From: Marinomonas spartinae
GTDB lineage: Bacteria > Pseudomonadota > Gammaproteobacteria > Pseudomonadales > Marinomonadaceae
Length of the DNA stretch: 64,000 nucleotides
Direction: 5' to 3'
NCBI RefSeq assembly: GCF_016461715.1
Contig: NZ_JAEMUI010000003.1
Location: 297,342-361,341 of the forward strand
Shown: positions 35,869 through 45,115 of the stretch, piece by piece
Position numbering within the stretch: position 1 is the first letter of the stretch
Layout of the letters: every line of letters starts with the position of its first letter
Notes under the pieces: model-generated
What the model saw: only the letters and a program-made list of their open reading frames with translations
Database searches by the model: none
Told to the model about the DNA's origin: nothing
Position numbers and translations under genes: made by a program

Positions 35869-36489
35869 ATGATAGATTTTATTGCTGTATTTATAACTTT
35901 TTTCGCTGTAATTGATCCGATTGGAACCATTCCTGTTTTTATCGCGGTGACGGATCAATATGATCAAAAAACGAAGCGGCGTATTGCATTGCTAGCGACG
36001 TTGGTCTCTGCTGGTGTCTTAATCTTTTTTGTTGTGATGGGGGAGTTAATACTAAAAGCTTTATCCATTCCTTTGCCTGCATTTCAAATATCGGGTGGCA
36101 TTGTGCTTTTCTTGTTTGCGTTAAATATGATTTTTGGGGATAGCAAGCCAGAAGAAGAGATTAAGTTGTTACAAGGGGATCATAAAGAAACGGCTATTTT
36201 TCCACTTGCGGTGCCTTCTATTGCTAGTCCAGGGGCAATGCTTGCGGCAGTATTGTTGACAGAGAATAATCTATTTAGTCTTTGGGAGCAGACGCAAACT
36301 GCTTTAGTGATGTTGGTTGTACTGGTTGTAGCGTATATTTTTATGTTGCTTGCAGGCGTTATTCACCGACTGATCGGTAGCAGTGGTGCGAGCGTAGTGA
36401 GTCGTGTGATGGGGTTGATTTTGTCCGCTATTGCGACAACCAATATATTGGCTGGGCTTGGTGAATATTTTAAATGGTTACCTGCGTAG
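35869..36489 (+). CDS. MarC family integral membrane protein
   Basis: 206 aa and six predicted transmembrane helices. Diagnostic stretches are FFAVIDPIGTIPVFIAVT at the N-terminus, GGIVLFLFALNMIFG and FPLAVPSIASPGAMLAAVLL. The family was named for multiple antibiotic resistance, but that role is not established; some relatives are annotated as amino acid exporters. It lies 73 bp after the DUF3422 gene on the same strand. Confidence 0.88.
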   Translation: MIDFIAVFITFFAVIDPIGTIPVFIAVTDQYDQKTKRRIALLATLVSAGVLIFFVVMGELILKALSIPLPAFQISGGIVLFLFALNMIFGDSKPEEEIKLLQGDHKETAIFPLAVPSIASPGAMLAAVLLTENNLFSLWEQTQTALVMLVVLVVAYIFMLLAGVIHRLIGSSGASVVSRVMGLILSAIATTNILAGLGEYFKWLPA

Positions 36490-36527
36490 GAACGTTATAA
36501 AGCTAAAGCATCGTGATCAAGCCCAAT

Positions 36528-36563
36528 ATCAGGTTGTCGAACATGACAAGTTAACAACCTGAT
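36528..36563. terminator. Hairpin between marC-like gene and gntR
   Basis: A perfect 10-bp stem (ATCAGGTTGT / ACAACCTGAT) with a 16-base loop lies in the 89-bp gap between two convergent genes. There is no T-run on either side; a terminator role is suggested by position. Confidence 0.5.
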
Positions 36564-36578
36564 GGTTAAGCATATTCA

Positions 36579-37334
36579 CTAAATGGTGTTGTGGATTTCG
36601 GCGACAAAGTCGTAAGAGTCTCCAGGAAACCAAGAGCGAGTAAATTCAATCGGGGTGCCATCTTGGGTGACAGCGGTACGTTCGATATAGAGTACCGCGC
36701 TAAGCGCTGGGATATCGAGTAAGCTCGCTCTTTGCTCATCAATGCTAATAGCCCGTAAGCGCTGGAAAGCGCGAACCGGGCGACAACCTTGTTTTTCGAG
36801 CAAGCTGTATAGGGACCCTTCCATGGCAAACGGATTCACAATATAGCGGCTGGGAATGGTCGCCATCTCCAACGCCATGGGTTTGCCATCAGCAAAACGA
36901 AGGCGATAAAAGCGCACCACCTCTTGTTCAGGCGATAGCTGTAAAGCTTTGCATTCATCGTCGTGGGGCATGCCGAGGGATCGGTCGAGCCATTTAGAGG
37001 TGATGTCTTTACCCCGCGCCATCATAACTTCAGTAAAGCTACGAAGATGGTTGAGTGGTTGCTCAACCCGTTCGCTGACAAATGTCCCCGCACCTTGGCG
37101 TTGAGTCAGAACTTCCTCTTTTACTAACTCATCAATAGCACGTCGAATGGTGACGCGGGAAACATCTAAATATTTCGCAAGATCTCGCTCAGGTGGGAGT
37201 GTGTCTCCACTTAAAAGGCGCCCAGCCGTGATCGAAGCCTGAATGGCTTTTTTCACCTGCATGTAGAGAGGCATTCCTTTTTCTCTCAAAGCATCGGCTG
37301 TACCAAATAGTTCGTTAACCCGATTTTTGCTCAT
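36579..37334 (-). CDS. GntR/HutC-type regulator, probable NagR/NagQ
   Basis: 251 aa. A winged helix-turn-helix (about residues 22-90: PLYMQVKKAIQASITAGRL, LPPERDLAKYLDVSRVTIRR) is followed by a UTRA ligand-binding domain (about 100-245, FYRLRFADGKPMALEMATIP). UTRA regulators of this shape (NagR, DasR, NagQ) respond to GlcN-6-P or GlcNAc-6-P. It is the last gene of the importer operon (59 bp after the ATPase gene), so it is likely the local regulator that binds the palindrome at 41788-41813. That link is inference from position and family. Confidence 0.85.
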   Translation of the reverse strand: MSKNRVNELFGTADALREKGMPLYMQVKKAIQASITAGRLLSGDTLPPERDLAKYLDVSRVTIRRAIDELVKEEVLTQRQGAGTFVSERVEQPLNHLRSFTEVMMARGKDITSKWLDRSLGMPHDDECKALQLSPEQEVVRFYRLRFADGKPMALEMATIPSRYIVNPFAMEGSLYSLLEKQGCRPVRAFQRLRAISIDEQRASLLDIPALSAVLYIERTAVTQDGTPIEFTRSWFPGDSYDFVAEIHNTI

Positions 37335-37393
37335 GGTTACTTCCTAAACGGATGGAGTTTCCGTATTAAAACTGGGTTGCTGCATTCGTCTCT

Positions 37394-38509
37394 CTACAAG
37401 GGAATAGAGGGAGACTGATGAGCATTGATTCTCGTTAATGCTTTGCCTTCATGGTCGAAAAGATACAAATAATTCGGTTTAATACCAAATTGAATTCGAT
37501 CACCAGCTTGATGTTGATTATCACCATTGACCTTTAGGACCAATTCACCTTCTTGACCAACGTCGACATATAAATAAGACAATTCACCTAGGTGTTCAAT
37601 CAAGGTCACTGTGCCTTCAAAGGTATTCTCACTGCAGTTCAAAGCAATGTGTTCTGGACGCAGCCCCAACTGGACGGTATCACCTTCATTAAGCGATGAT
37701 GTGTCAATTGACGCTCGAATAACGCGGCCAGATTCTAACACAACTTGAGAATTCTCTGAGTCAGCTTGTTGGACTTTGCCCTGTAAAAAGTTCATTTTCG
37801 GTGAACCAATAAAGGCTGCTACAAATTGGGTTTTGGGATGGTGGTAAAGATCCAATGGTGCGCCCACTTGTTCTACGCGACCTTTGTTCATCACGACGAT
37901 TTTATCACCTAATGTCATAGCTTCCACTTGATCGTGGGTCACATAAATGATGGTGGCTTTTAATTCCTGATGCAGTTTGCCAAGTTCTACGCGAGTTTGA
38001 ACTCGAAGGGAGGCATCTAGGTTGGATAATGGTTCATCAAAAAGAAATACCTTAGGATCACGCACGATAGCGCGGCCAATGGCAACACGTTGGCGTTGGC
38101 CGCCAGAAAGTTCCCGTGGTAAACGATCCAGAAGGTGATCAATTTTTAGTTTTTTCGCCGCTTCAATGACCTTTTCGTTCACATGGCTTTTGTCCTTGCC
38201 TGAAATTTTCAAGCCAAACGCCATGTTTTTAAACACATTCATATGCGGATACAAGGCGTAAGACTGGAAGACCATGGCGATACCGCGTTTTGCGGGCGAA
38301 CGGCCATTCACTCGCTCGTCATCTATGTAAAGGTCGCCTTCTGAAATGTCCTCAAGGCCAGATAAAAGACGCAGTAGCGTGGATTTACCACACCCCGATT
38401 CACCGATGAGAACAACGAATTCACCATCTTTAATATCTAAGTCGATGCCGTGCAGCACGTCGACATTGCCAAATCGTTTTTTAATATTATTCAGTTTTAC
38501 ACTAGCCAT
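37394..38509 (-). CDS. Sugar ABC transporter ATP-binding protein (MsmK/UgpC type)
   Basis: 371 aa. Walker A GESGCGKSTLLR, the signature LSGGQRQRVAIGRAIVR and Walker B VFLFDEPLSNLD are all intact. A C-terminal TOBE/OB regulatory domain (about 235-370, LRPEHIALN) is typical of CUT1 importers. It energises the two permeases encoded just upstream. The 32-bp gap to the permease gene shows a single operon. Confidence 0.94.
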   Translation of the reverse strand: MASVKLNNIKKRFGNVDVLHGIDLDIKDGEFVVLIGESGCGKSTLLRLLSGLEDISEGDLYIDDERVNGRSPAKRGIAMVFQSYALYPHMNVFKNMAFGLKISGKDKSHVNEKVIEAAKKLKIDHLLDRLPRELSGGQRQRVAIGRAIVRDPKVFLFDEPLSNLDASLRVQTRVELGKLHQELKATIIYVTHDQVEAMTLGDKIVVMNKGRVEQVGAPLDLYHHPKTQFVAAFIGSPKMNFLQGKVQQADSENSQVVLESGRVIRASIDTSSLNEGDTVQLGLRPEHIALNCSENTFEGTVTLIEHLGELSYLYVDVGQEGELVLKVNGDNQHQAGDRIQFGIKPNYLYLFDHEGKALTRINAHQSPSIPL

Positions 38510-38541
38510 AAATTGGGTCTCCTGCGGTCAGTTTAAGTAGA

Positions 38542-39405
38542 TTATTTGACCGCACCGCTGGTTAAGCCGCGGATTAATTGTCTTGAAAAAATGGTGTATA
38601 GGATAAGTACTGGAACAATCGCCATGGTTAAAGCTGATAAAACCGAGTTCCAGTCAGTCACGTATTGGCCGACAAATTGTTGTACACCCAAGGTGATAGT
38701 GCGAGTCGACTCGCCTGGTGCAAGAATCAATGGGAACCATAAATCATTCCAAATGGGTATCATGGTAAAGACAGCAACGGTTGCCATCGCGGGTTTAAGC
38801 AGTGGCAAAATGATGCAGAAGAAAATTTTGTATTCGCTTACCGAATCACAGCGTGCTGCTTCGGTCAGCTCTTTGGGAATGGTGCGTACAAACTCAGATA
38901 AGATATAGACGGCGAGCGGTAAACCTTGGGCAATATAGACCAAGACCAAAGCTGTCAATGTATTCACTAAATGTAAATCCACCATCAAACTCAAAATACT
39001 CACGGTACCCAAACGAATAGGGATCATGATGCCCATAGCAAACAAAAAGGTGATGAGTAAATTGCCTTTGAATTTGTATTCTGTTAATGCCCAAGCCGCC
39101 ATGGCGCCGAGTAATAGAACCAAGCCTACGGCGAGAATCGTGACGACTAGACTGTTCCATGAATACAGGCCAAAGTCTGAGCGTAATAATACCTGTTGGA
39201 AACCAACAAGAGTGAACGAATCATGAGTGGGTAAACCTAATGGGTCTCGGAAAATAGCACGGCGATCTTTAAAAGAGTTAATCACCACCACCAAAATTGG
39301 GAACAGAGCGATGATGGTATAGGCTAATAACACCGCATGAACCGATACACTTTTAGGTAATTGACGTAATCCGTTAGAAGGCATAAGGCGATGAATCAGT
39401 TTCAT
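38542..39405 (-). CDS. Carbohydrate ABC transporter permease (MalG type)
   Basis: 287 aa, six predicted transmembrane helices, no large periplasmic loop. The EAA loop that contacts the ATPase reads ELTEAARCDSVSEYKIFFCI followed by ILPLLKPAMATVAVF. It pairs with the adjacent MalF-type permease (10-bp gap). Context with nagA, nagB and a sugar kinase points to N-acetylglucosamine or chitobiose as cargo. Confidence 0.92.
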   Translation of the reverse strand: MKLIHRLMPSNGLRQLPKSVSVHAVLLAYTIIALFPILVVVINSFKDRRAIFRDPLGLPTHDSFTLVGFQQVLLRSDFGLYSWNSLVVTILAVGLVLLLGAMAAWALTEYKFKGNLLITFLFAMGIMIPIRLGTVSILSLMVDLHLVNTLTALVLVYIAQGLPLAVYILSEFVRTIPKELTEAARCDSVSEYKIFFCIILPLLKPAMATVAVFTMIPIWNDLWFPLILAPGESTRTITLGVQQFVGQYVTDWNSVLSALTMAIVPVLILYTIFSRQLIRGLTSGAVK

Positions 39406-39415
39406 AATAACTTCC

Positions 39416-40351
39416 TTAGAACTGGAATCGCTGAATGCGACGTTGGATAAAGAATAGGAACAACATAACGCCGACCAAGATGATTAAGAACATGAGCGTC
39501 GCCACTGCAGCCCCCATCGAGGCACTACCTTGTTGTAATTGGAAGCCAAAGAAGGTTCGGTAGAAGAAGGTTCCCATTAAGTCGGTGGAGAAGTTGGGGC
39601 CAGCGAGGGCTCCCTTCACCGCATAGATGAGTTCAAACGCGTTAAAGTTCGCGACGAAAGTAAGAATTGACACCATGGCAATGGTTGGCAAAATCAAAGG
39701 TAGTTTGATATGCCAGAAGGTTTGGAATGAATTCGCTCCATCGACCACGCTTGCATCGATGATATCGTCTGGAATATTCAGTAAGGTGGCGTAGATTAGC
39801 ATCATAGGAATGCCCACAAACTGCCAGACTGAGATAAAGCCTAAGGTAATTAGGGCACTGCTTTCTTTGCCTAGCCAAGCATCGAAGTATTGACCCAGAC
39901 CAATGTCGTAAAGGAAATTCTCTGCAATTCCCCAAATGGGACTGAGCAGTAATTGCCAAACAAAGCCGATAATGACCACGGACAACATGGTTGGCATAAA
40001 AATAAGGGTTCGATAGGTGCTGGATAAACGTAACTTAGGTGAGCTCAGCAAAACCGCTAAAATCAAGCCGATTGGGTTTTGCAGTAGCATATGAATCGCA
40101 AAGAATTCAAAATTGTTGGCCAAGGCATTCCAAAAGGCATGTGACCAAGTGTCATCGGTGATAAGTGTAATAAAGTTTTGTAGGCCAACAAAGCTGCTAT
40201 GGCCGTCTTGCTCCTGATATAAACTTAAGACAAGTGTATCCAGTAGAGGATACACACTGAAAACGACGTAGATGAGCAAACCTGGCCCAAGGAAAAACAC
40301 CAGGTGCCAAGGAAACGGTTTTTTCTCATCATGTTGGTTGGATGAAGTCAT
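39416..40351 (-). CDS. Carbohydrate ABC transporter permease (MalF type)
   Basis: 311 aa from the ATG at 40351 (MTSSNQHDEKKPFPW); a longer start at 40390 would add 13 residues with no family support. Six transmembrane helices are predicted. The EAA-like loop reads DIIDASVVDGANSFQTFWHI followed by KLPLILPTIAMV. Second gene of the importer operon, between the binding protein (94-bp gap) and the MalG-type permease. Confidence 0.91.
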   Translation of the reverse strand: MTSSNQHDEKKPFPWHLVFFLGPGLLIYVVFSVYPLLDTLVLSLYQEQDGHSSFVGLQNFITLITDDTWSHAFWNALANNFEFFAIHMLLQNPIGLILAVLLSSPKLRLSSTYRTLIFMPTMLSVVIIGFVWQLLLSPIWGIAENFLYDIGLGQYFDAWLGKESSALITLGFISVWQFVGIPMMLIYATLLNIPDDIIDASVVDGANSFQTFWHIKLPLILPTIAMVSILTFVANFNAFELIYAVKGALAGPNFSTDLMGTFFYRTFFGFQLQQGSASMGAAVATLMFLIILVGVMLFLFFIQRRIQRFQF

Positions 40352-40445
40352 AACGTATCTCGGTAAAAGTACATTCTCGAAAAGCGACAAAATATAGGAG
40401 ACAGTCTCTGGGGAAGGACGGTCTCCTATCAGGTTTAGCTCCCTG

Positions 40446-41720
40446 TTATTTCTGCTGAGGTTTGTACCATTGTTCTAGGCCATCTTGCGTTTCTTTGGCG
40501 GCTTGTTCTGGTGTCATGGTGCCGTTAATAACCTGCGCACTCACGTTCCATAACTGGTTCTCAAGGTTAGGCGTTCCGCGAGAAAGGATTTGGTACGAAT
40601 TACGTATGGTTGACTTACACTTGTTACGCCAGCTCATGAACTCTTGTGCAACAGGGTCCTTAATATCCACTTTGAATTTAGACAGTGGGAAGAAGCCTGG
40701 TACTGCGTTTGCGTAAAGCGTTGCAAACTCTTTGCTCGACATCCAATTGAGAAAGACTTTTGCCGCTGCTTGGTTTTTAGAGTGGGCATTGATGCCAATA
40801 CCCATGTCAGTGTGATCACTGATGTAACAGGTGTCGCCGGCTTTGGCGACGGGTGGTGGGAAGGCACCAAATTTAAAGTCAGCTTGGTTGTTAAAGGTTT
40901 GAATATCCCAAGAGCCTGCTGGGTAAATGGCTGCACGACCAAGCGTGAAGAGGTTTTGTGAATCAGAATATTTCTGTGCCTCAAAACCACGACCTAGGTA
41001 TGGCCTCCATTCCGCAAGCTCTTTCCAAGTATCCACATAAGGCTTGTCCGTCAGCTTTTCTTTGCCGCTTAATAGAGCTTTGCGGCCTTTTTCACCTTTC
41101 CAATAGTTCGGTCCGATATTTTGAAAGCCCATTGTCGCCGCTTCCCATTGATCCGCTGTGCCCATTGCCATTGGGATGTAACGACTTTTGTTTTTAATTG
41201 TCTTTAGTACCTTAAAGAACTCAGCGCGTGTTTTTGGTGGTGTTAGATGGAGCTGCTTAAAGATCTCCTTGTTGTAGATAAAACCATGAATCACTGAAGC
41301 AACGGGTAAACAGAATTGATCTTTGCCGTCATCTGTTTGCCAAGCGCTTTTCGCCACCTCCGGGAAGTTTTTCAGGCCAGCTAGATTGTCTAAGTTGGTT
41401 AGGTAGCCTTGTTTGTAAAGTTCAAGGGAGGTATCGAAAGGACGGCAAGTAATCAAATCACCTGCAGAGCCTGCTTTCAATTTCGCTTGCAATGCTGAGT
41501 TGTACTCAGTTGGAGGTGTTGGAGCGAAAGTCACTTTAATATCAGGGTGGCTCTTATTAAAGGCTGGGATGATGACATCATTCCAGATATTGGCATCGTC
41601 GCTACGCCAACTTTCGATGGATAGCGTACTGTCAGCTTGCGCTAAACCTATGCTGCCAAGCAGTAAAGCAGTGGCGCATGTGAATTTACTCATGAGCTTA
41701 ACGGAACGAACATTTAACAT
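40446..41720 (-). CDS. Sugar ABC transporter substrate-binding protein
   Basis: 424 aa from the ATG at 41720, which has GAGAG at proper spacing; a longer frame upstream runs through the operator region and is not a real start. The signal peptide (about 1-31, ALLLGSIGLAQA) precedes a family 1 solute-binding fold: LSIESWRSDDANIWNDVIIP, LKAGSAGDLITCRPFD, SVIHGFIYNKEIFKQL, and aromatic residues suited to sugar stacking. It is the first gene of the importer operon and therefore the one directly behind the palindromic operator. Cargo, probably GlcNAc or chitobiose, is inferred from context. Confidence 0.9.
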   Translation of the reverse strand: MLNVRSVKLMSKFTCATALLLGSIGLAQADSTLSIESWRSDDANIWNDVIIPAFNKSHPDIKVTFAPTPPTEYNSALQAKLKAGSAGDLITCRPFDTSLELYKQGYLTNLDNLAGLKNFPEVAKSAWQTDDGKDQFCLPVASVIHGFIYNKEIFKQLHLTPPKTRAEFFKVLKTIKNKSRYIPMAMGTADQWEAATMGFQNIGPNYWKGEKGRKALLSGKEKLTDKPYVDTWKELAEWRPYLGRGFEAQKYSDSQNLFTLGRAAIYPAGSWDIQTFNNQADFKFGAFPPPVAKAGDTCYISDHTDMGIGINAHSKNQAAAKVFLNWMSSKEFATLYANAVPGFFPLSKFKVDIKDPVAQEFMSWRNKCKSTIRNSYQILSRGTPNLENQLWNVSAQVINGTMTPEQAAKETQDGLEQWYKPQQK

Positions 41721-41730
41721 GGTTACTCTC

Positions 41731-41772
41731 CGATTGTTTGCAGTTCTCTTGTGATTGTTTGTGGTTCTCTTG
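41731..41772 (-). repeat. 21-bp tandem duplication in the binding-protein leader
   Basis: Two head-to-tail 21-base units (41731-41751 and 41752-41772) share GATTGTTTG and GTTCTCTTG and differ at three positions. They lie between the binding-protein start codon and the palindrome, so they are part of the 5' untranslated leader. Confidence 0.8.
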
Positions 41773-41787
41773 GTTTTGTTTTTATTA

Positions 41788-41813
41788 AAAAATACCAATA
41801 TTGGTATTTTTTA
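41788..41813. promoter_or_regulatory. Perfect 26-bp palindrome, probable NagR-type operator
   Basis: The core ATACCAATATTGGTAT is flanked by six A and six T, giving two perfect 13-base arms. It lies 67 bp upstream of the importer's first start codon. The same half-site TTGGTAT recurs at the divergent nagB promoter. Its position in the shared control region of the importer and nag genes, with a GntR/HutC regulator in the operon, makes it the likely operator. Confidence 0.8.
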
Positions 41814-41888
41814 GGTATCGTTATTTTGTGAAAATTAGCACCAATTTTTCTGTCAAGCAAATGTTTATGGCAAATTAGTGAATATTTT

Positions 41889-41922
41889 TTGACCTTTTTC
41901 TTTATTTGGTATTATATTGGTA
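41889..41922 (+). promoter_or_regulatory. nagB promoter with overlapping TTGGTAT half-sites
   Basis: A -35 TTGACC at 41889-41894 and -10 TATATT at 41913-41918 are 18 bases apart. Two direct copies of TTGGTAT (41906-41912 and 41917-41923), spaced 11 bases start to start (one helical turn), straddle the -10. Binding of the local regulator here would block RNA polymerase. The start codon is 21 bases beyond. Confidence 0.65.
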
Positions 41923-41943
41923 TCTGTTAAGAGGAAGCTTTCT

Positions 41944-42744
41944 ATGCGAATTATCATTCTCCCAACCGCTCAGCACGTAGCGAACTATGCCGCTGATCGT
42001 GTAGTGGATATCTTGAATACCCGTTCAAACCCAGTATTGGGGCTTGCGACAGGGTCGACTCCTATTGCTTTGTATCAGGAGCTTATCGCGCGTTATCAGT
42101 CCAGTCAGGTGTCTTTTCAGCAAAGTGTGACCTTTAATCTAGATGAATACATTGGTATTCCTGATACTCATGCACAGAGTTATCGAACCTTTATGAATCA
42201 CCATCTGTTTGAACAGATTGATATTGAACTGGCGAATACCTATGTTCCCTTAGCGGAAACCACGAATGTCAGCGAGTTACAGCGTAATGCCCAAGAGTAT
42301 GAAGTGAAAATACAAAACGCAGGAGGCATTGATCTACAAATTCTTGGGATAGGTGTAAATGGTCATATTGGTTTTAATGAGCCGACATCCAGTTTTGCCT
42401 CTCGTACGCGCATTAAAACCTTGGCAGAGTCCACTGTAGAAGCGAATAAACGCTTTTTTTCTGACGATGAGTTTCAACCCCATCTGGCGCTAACCATGGG
42501 GATTGGTACGATTTTGGAAAGCAAAGCCGTCTTGCTGATGGCCACAGGACAAAGCAAAGCGAATTCAGTAAAAGCCATGATTGAAGGGCCATTGAGCGCT
42601 ATGTGTCCCGCGTCTGCTTTGCAACTGCATGCAGCCGCTACCATTGTATTGGATGAAGAGGCGGCGAGTGAGCTTACTTTAAAAGACTATTACCAATGGT
42701 GTGAACAAAAACGTCAACAATTGCACGAGGGAAGTTGGGTATGA
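41944..42744 (+). CDS. nagB: Glucosamine-6-phosphate deaminase
   Basis: Converts GlcN-6-P to fructose-6-P and ammonia. The ATG at 41944, with AAGAGGAA upstream, gives 266 aa, exactly the E. coli length. Motifs: LGLATGSTPIALYQEL (phosphate loop), TFNLDEYIGI (catalytic Asp), GIGVNGHIGFNEP (general base region). It is first of the nagB-kinase-nagA operon; its stop overlaps the next start (ATGA). Confidence 0.97.
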   Translation: MRIIILPTAQHVANYAADRVVDILNTRSNPVLGLATGSTPIALYQELIARYQSSQVSFQQSVTFNLDEYIGIPDTHAQSYRTFMNHHLFEQIDIELANTYVPLAETTNVSELQRNAQEYEVKIQNAGGIDLQILGIGVNGHIGFNEPTSSFASRTRIKTLAESTVEANKRFFSDDEFQPHLALTMGIGTILESKAVLLMATGQSKANSVKAMIEGPLSAMCPASALQLHAAATIVLDEEAASELTLKDYYQWCEQKRQQLHEGSWV

Positions 42745-43622
42745 GCAGCTTATACATTGGTGTAGATGGCGGGGGCACTTTTTGTCGAGCCCGTTTGGTT
42801 GATGGTGATGGCAATGTATTGGGTGAAGCCGTTGGGGGTTCTGGTAATCCAAGAATCGGAATTGAGGCAGCCTGGCAGAATATAATTAATGCCTGTCTTG
42901 AAGTGTGTCGCCAAGGCAATATTTCTCCTGAAGCCTACGCAAAAATTACGCTAGGTTTGGGGTTGGCGGGTGCGAATCAACCATTGGAGCAGGAGTTAGT
43001 TATTACGCAAAAATCTCCTTTCGGTCAGCGCTATTTATTAACCGATGCTCACGCAGCGTGTTTGGGGGCGTTTAACGGTGGGGATGGCGCTTTATTGATA
43101 TTGGGCACTGGCAGCTGCGGTGTGGTGTATCAAAACGAAAGGTTCAGCATTGTTGGCGGTTGGGGTTTTCCTTTGTCTGATCAAGGCAGTGGGGCACGCA
43201 TTGGTCTTGCTGCCCTGGAGTATTCATTAGCGGCTTTGGATGGCATTTCACCTTCCACACCATTGACTGACAGTATTAATGCTGAATTCGCTTTATCAGC
43301 AGAAGAGTATGTGTTGTATCAAAACCGTGCGCCACTGCCGAAAGAATACGGTGCCTTTGCTGTTCAAGTGTTTCAGTTTGCTCAACAAAAAGATCCTATT
43401 GCCCTAAAAATTATTCAGCAACAAGTGGAATGGATTAGCCAGTATTTAGACGCGTTAATCACCAAAGGGGCACAGAAGATCGCCTTGGTTGGAGGTGTGT
43501 CAGAGGCTATTTTAGCGTATTTGCCCGAGCGTTTTTCGCCTTACTTTTATCCGCCGCAAGGTGATGCCATGGCTGGTGCTATTTTAATGGCCAAAGCTCA
43601 GATAGGAAGGAAAGCAATATGA
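42741..43622 (+). CDS. BadF/BadG-type ATPase, probable N-acetylglucosamine kinase
   Basis: 293 aa from an ATG overlapping the nagB stop by 4 bp. The ASKHA fold is shown by YIGVDGGGTFCRARLVDGDG (phosphate-1), LILGTGSCGVVYQ (phosphate-2) and the C-terminal IALVGGVSEAILAYLPERF (adenosine site). In this operon it most likely phosphorylates imported GlcNAc, since the transporter is ABC-type and delivers free sugar, leaving NagA and NagB to finish. Glucosamine kinase is the alternative. It overlaps nagA by 4 bp. Confidence 0.87.
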   Translation: MSSLYIGVDGGGTFCRARLVDGDGNVLGEAVGGSGNPRIGIEAAWQNIINACLEVCRQGNISPEAYAKITLGLGLAGANQPLEQELVITQKSPFGQRYLLTDAHAACLGAFNGGDGALLILGTGSCGVVYQNERFSIVGGWGFPLSDQGSGARIGLAALEYSLAALDGISPSTPLTDSINAEFALSAEEYVLYQNRAPLPKEYGAFAVQVFQFAQQKDPIALKIIQQQVEWISQYLDALITKGAQKIALVGGVSEAILAYLPERFSPYFYPPQGDAMAGAILMAKAQIGRKAI

Positions 43623-44785
43623 TGGAACATAAGGTAACAGTTCTATTTGCCAAACGATTATTTGATGGGGAAAACTGGCTGACAAATCAACAAGTCACTC
43701 TGAAAGGTGATGTGATTGAATCCATTATTACTATGGATGTGCCGTCCTCGGATAAAGTGCAACAAGTGGCGGTATTGGCGCCAGGTTTTATTGATGTACA
43801 TGTCAATGGAGGAGGAGGAAGCCTTTTTAATCATACGCCGACTCTAGAGGCGTTGGAAAGGATGGTATTGGTTCATGCTCAATTTGGTACCGTTGCGATG
43901 ATGCCGACTTTGATTTCAGATGATTATGAGATTATGTCTCAGGCGCATCAAACGGTTTGTCAAGCGCTTAAAGAAAAAATGAGCGGTATTCTCGGCCTTC
44001 ACTATGAAGGGCCTTATCTTAATCCCATTCGCAAAGGAGTGCATAATGAATCTAAATTGCGTAAACCGACAGAAAACAAGCTGTCGTCATTGTTAGAGGT
44101 TAGCCAATTTGGCAAATTAATGATGACCTTAGCGCCGGAGCAAGTACCTGATGGGTTTATTGAATGGATTGTGTCCGAAGGGGGGATTGTGTGTATCGGG
44201 CATTCAGCGGCCACGTATGAGCAGGCGAGGCAGGCAGTAAAAAGCGGAGCACGTGGTTTTACCCATTTGTTTAATGCCATGACGCCGTTAGTGAGTCGTG
44301 AACCAGGTGTGGTAGGGGCTGCATTACAAACGGATTTGCTGACTTGGTGTGGGTTGATTGCCGATGGCCATCATGTTCACCCTGCCACTATGCGTGTAGC
44401 AATGGCCGCGAAAGGGTGCGAACATATGCTTTTGGTAACCGATGCGATTCAAAGTGTGGGATCTCATGAAAAAGAAATGGCCTTTTTAGGGAAGAAGGTT
44501 TTACGTAGCGATGGACGGGTAACAACAGAAGATGGCACGCTAGCGGGCTCGGATTTAGATATGGCAACAGCGGTTCGCAATACGATTTCTTTGATTGGTC
44601 GTACACCAACAGAAGCATTGCAGATGGCGTCCTTAAGGCCGGCAGAATTTTTAGGCATTGACGATCACTTTGGGCGTATCAAGCCAGGGTTTCGTGCCAG
44701 TGTGGTAGCATTGGATGACGATTTCTTTGTTCAGGCCACTTGGATTGATGGTGTGCAGTATACTGCTATGAATAACGTTGTATAG
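43619..44785 (+). CDS. nagA: N-acetylglucosamine-6-phosphate deacetylase
   Basis: Removes acetate from GlcNAc-6-P to give GlcN-6-P, the NagB substrate. It has 388 aa. Metal and active-site motifs of the amidohydrolase fold are present: GFIDVHVNGGGG, GLHYEGPYLNPIRKGVH (metal-binding Glu), CIGHSAATYEQA, GFTHLFNAMTP and LLVTDAIQSVG (catalytic Asp). Start codons of nagA and stop of the kinase overlap. No obvious terminator follows; the next 330 bp are AT-rich. Confidence 0.96.
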   Translation: MMEHKVTVLFAKRLFDGENWLTNQQVTLKGDVIESIITMDVPSSDKVQQVAVLAPGFIDVHVNGGGGSLFNHTPTLEALERMVLVHAQFGTVAMMPTLISDDYEIMSQAHQTVCQALKEKMSGILGLHYEGPYLNPIRKGVHNESKLRKPTENKLSSLLEVSQFGKLMMTLAPEQVPDGFIEWIVSEGGIVCIGHSAATYEQARQAVKSGARGFTHLFNAMTPLVSREPGVVGAALQTDLLTWCGLIADGHHVHPATMRVAMAAKGCEHMLLVTDAIQSVGSHEKEMAFLGKKVLRSDGRVTTEDGTLAGSDLDMATAVRNTISLIGRTPTEALQMASLRPAEFLGIDDHFGRIKPGFRASVVALDDDFFVQATWIDGVQYTAMNNVV

Positions 44786-45115
44786 CTAAATTTAGATATA
44801 CCCCATGGCGGCAATTAATAGTGAATTTAGAATCATCACTGGTGATCTATTATCCTCTTTTGTTAGCGCCATGTTTTTCTACTCTCAATAATAAACTATA
44901 TTTTTTAGTTATATTTATAATAATAAAATATCATATCTTGCCAAAGGTTCTCCGATCTTATTTGTATATAGTTTATTTAAGTTGAAGGAGTATTTTATAT
45001 AATACTTAATATGCAAATAATATGTAATTAAAAAGTAATTTTCTAACTCTTTTTTTTTGCATTACAGTGGAACGTTATTCCTATTTGTGAAAAAGCCATA
45101 GATTAAGGAAAATAT
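44786..45115. other. AT-rich intergenic region before the glycosylation module
   Basis: 330 bp with no coding frame and markedly lower G+C than the flanking genes, rich in TAATAA/ATAATA runs. It contains only a small ATCAC/GTGAT hairpin and an AAGGA ribosome site serving the TTG start at 45116. AT-rich leaders like this are typical of genes silenced by H-NS-like proteins or recently acquired; that is inference. Confidence 0.4.
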
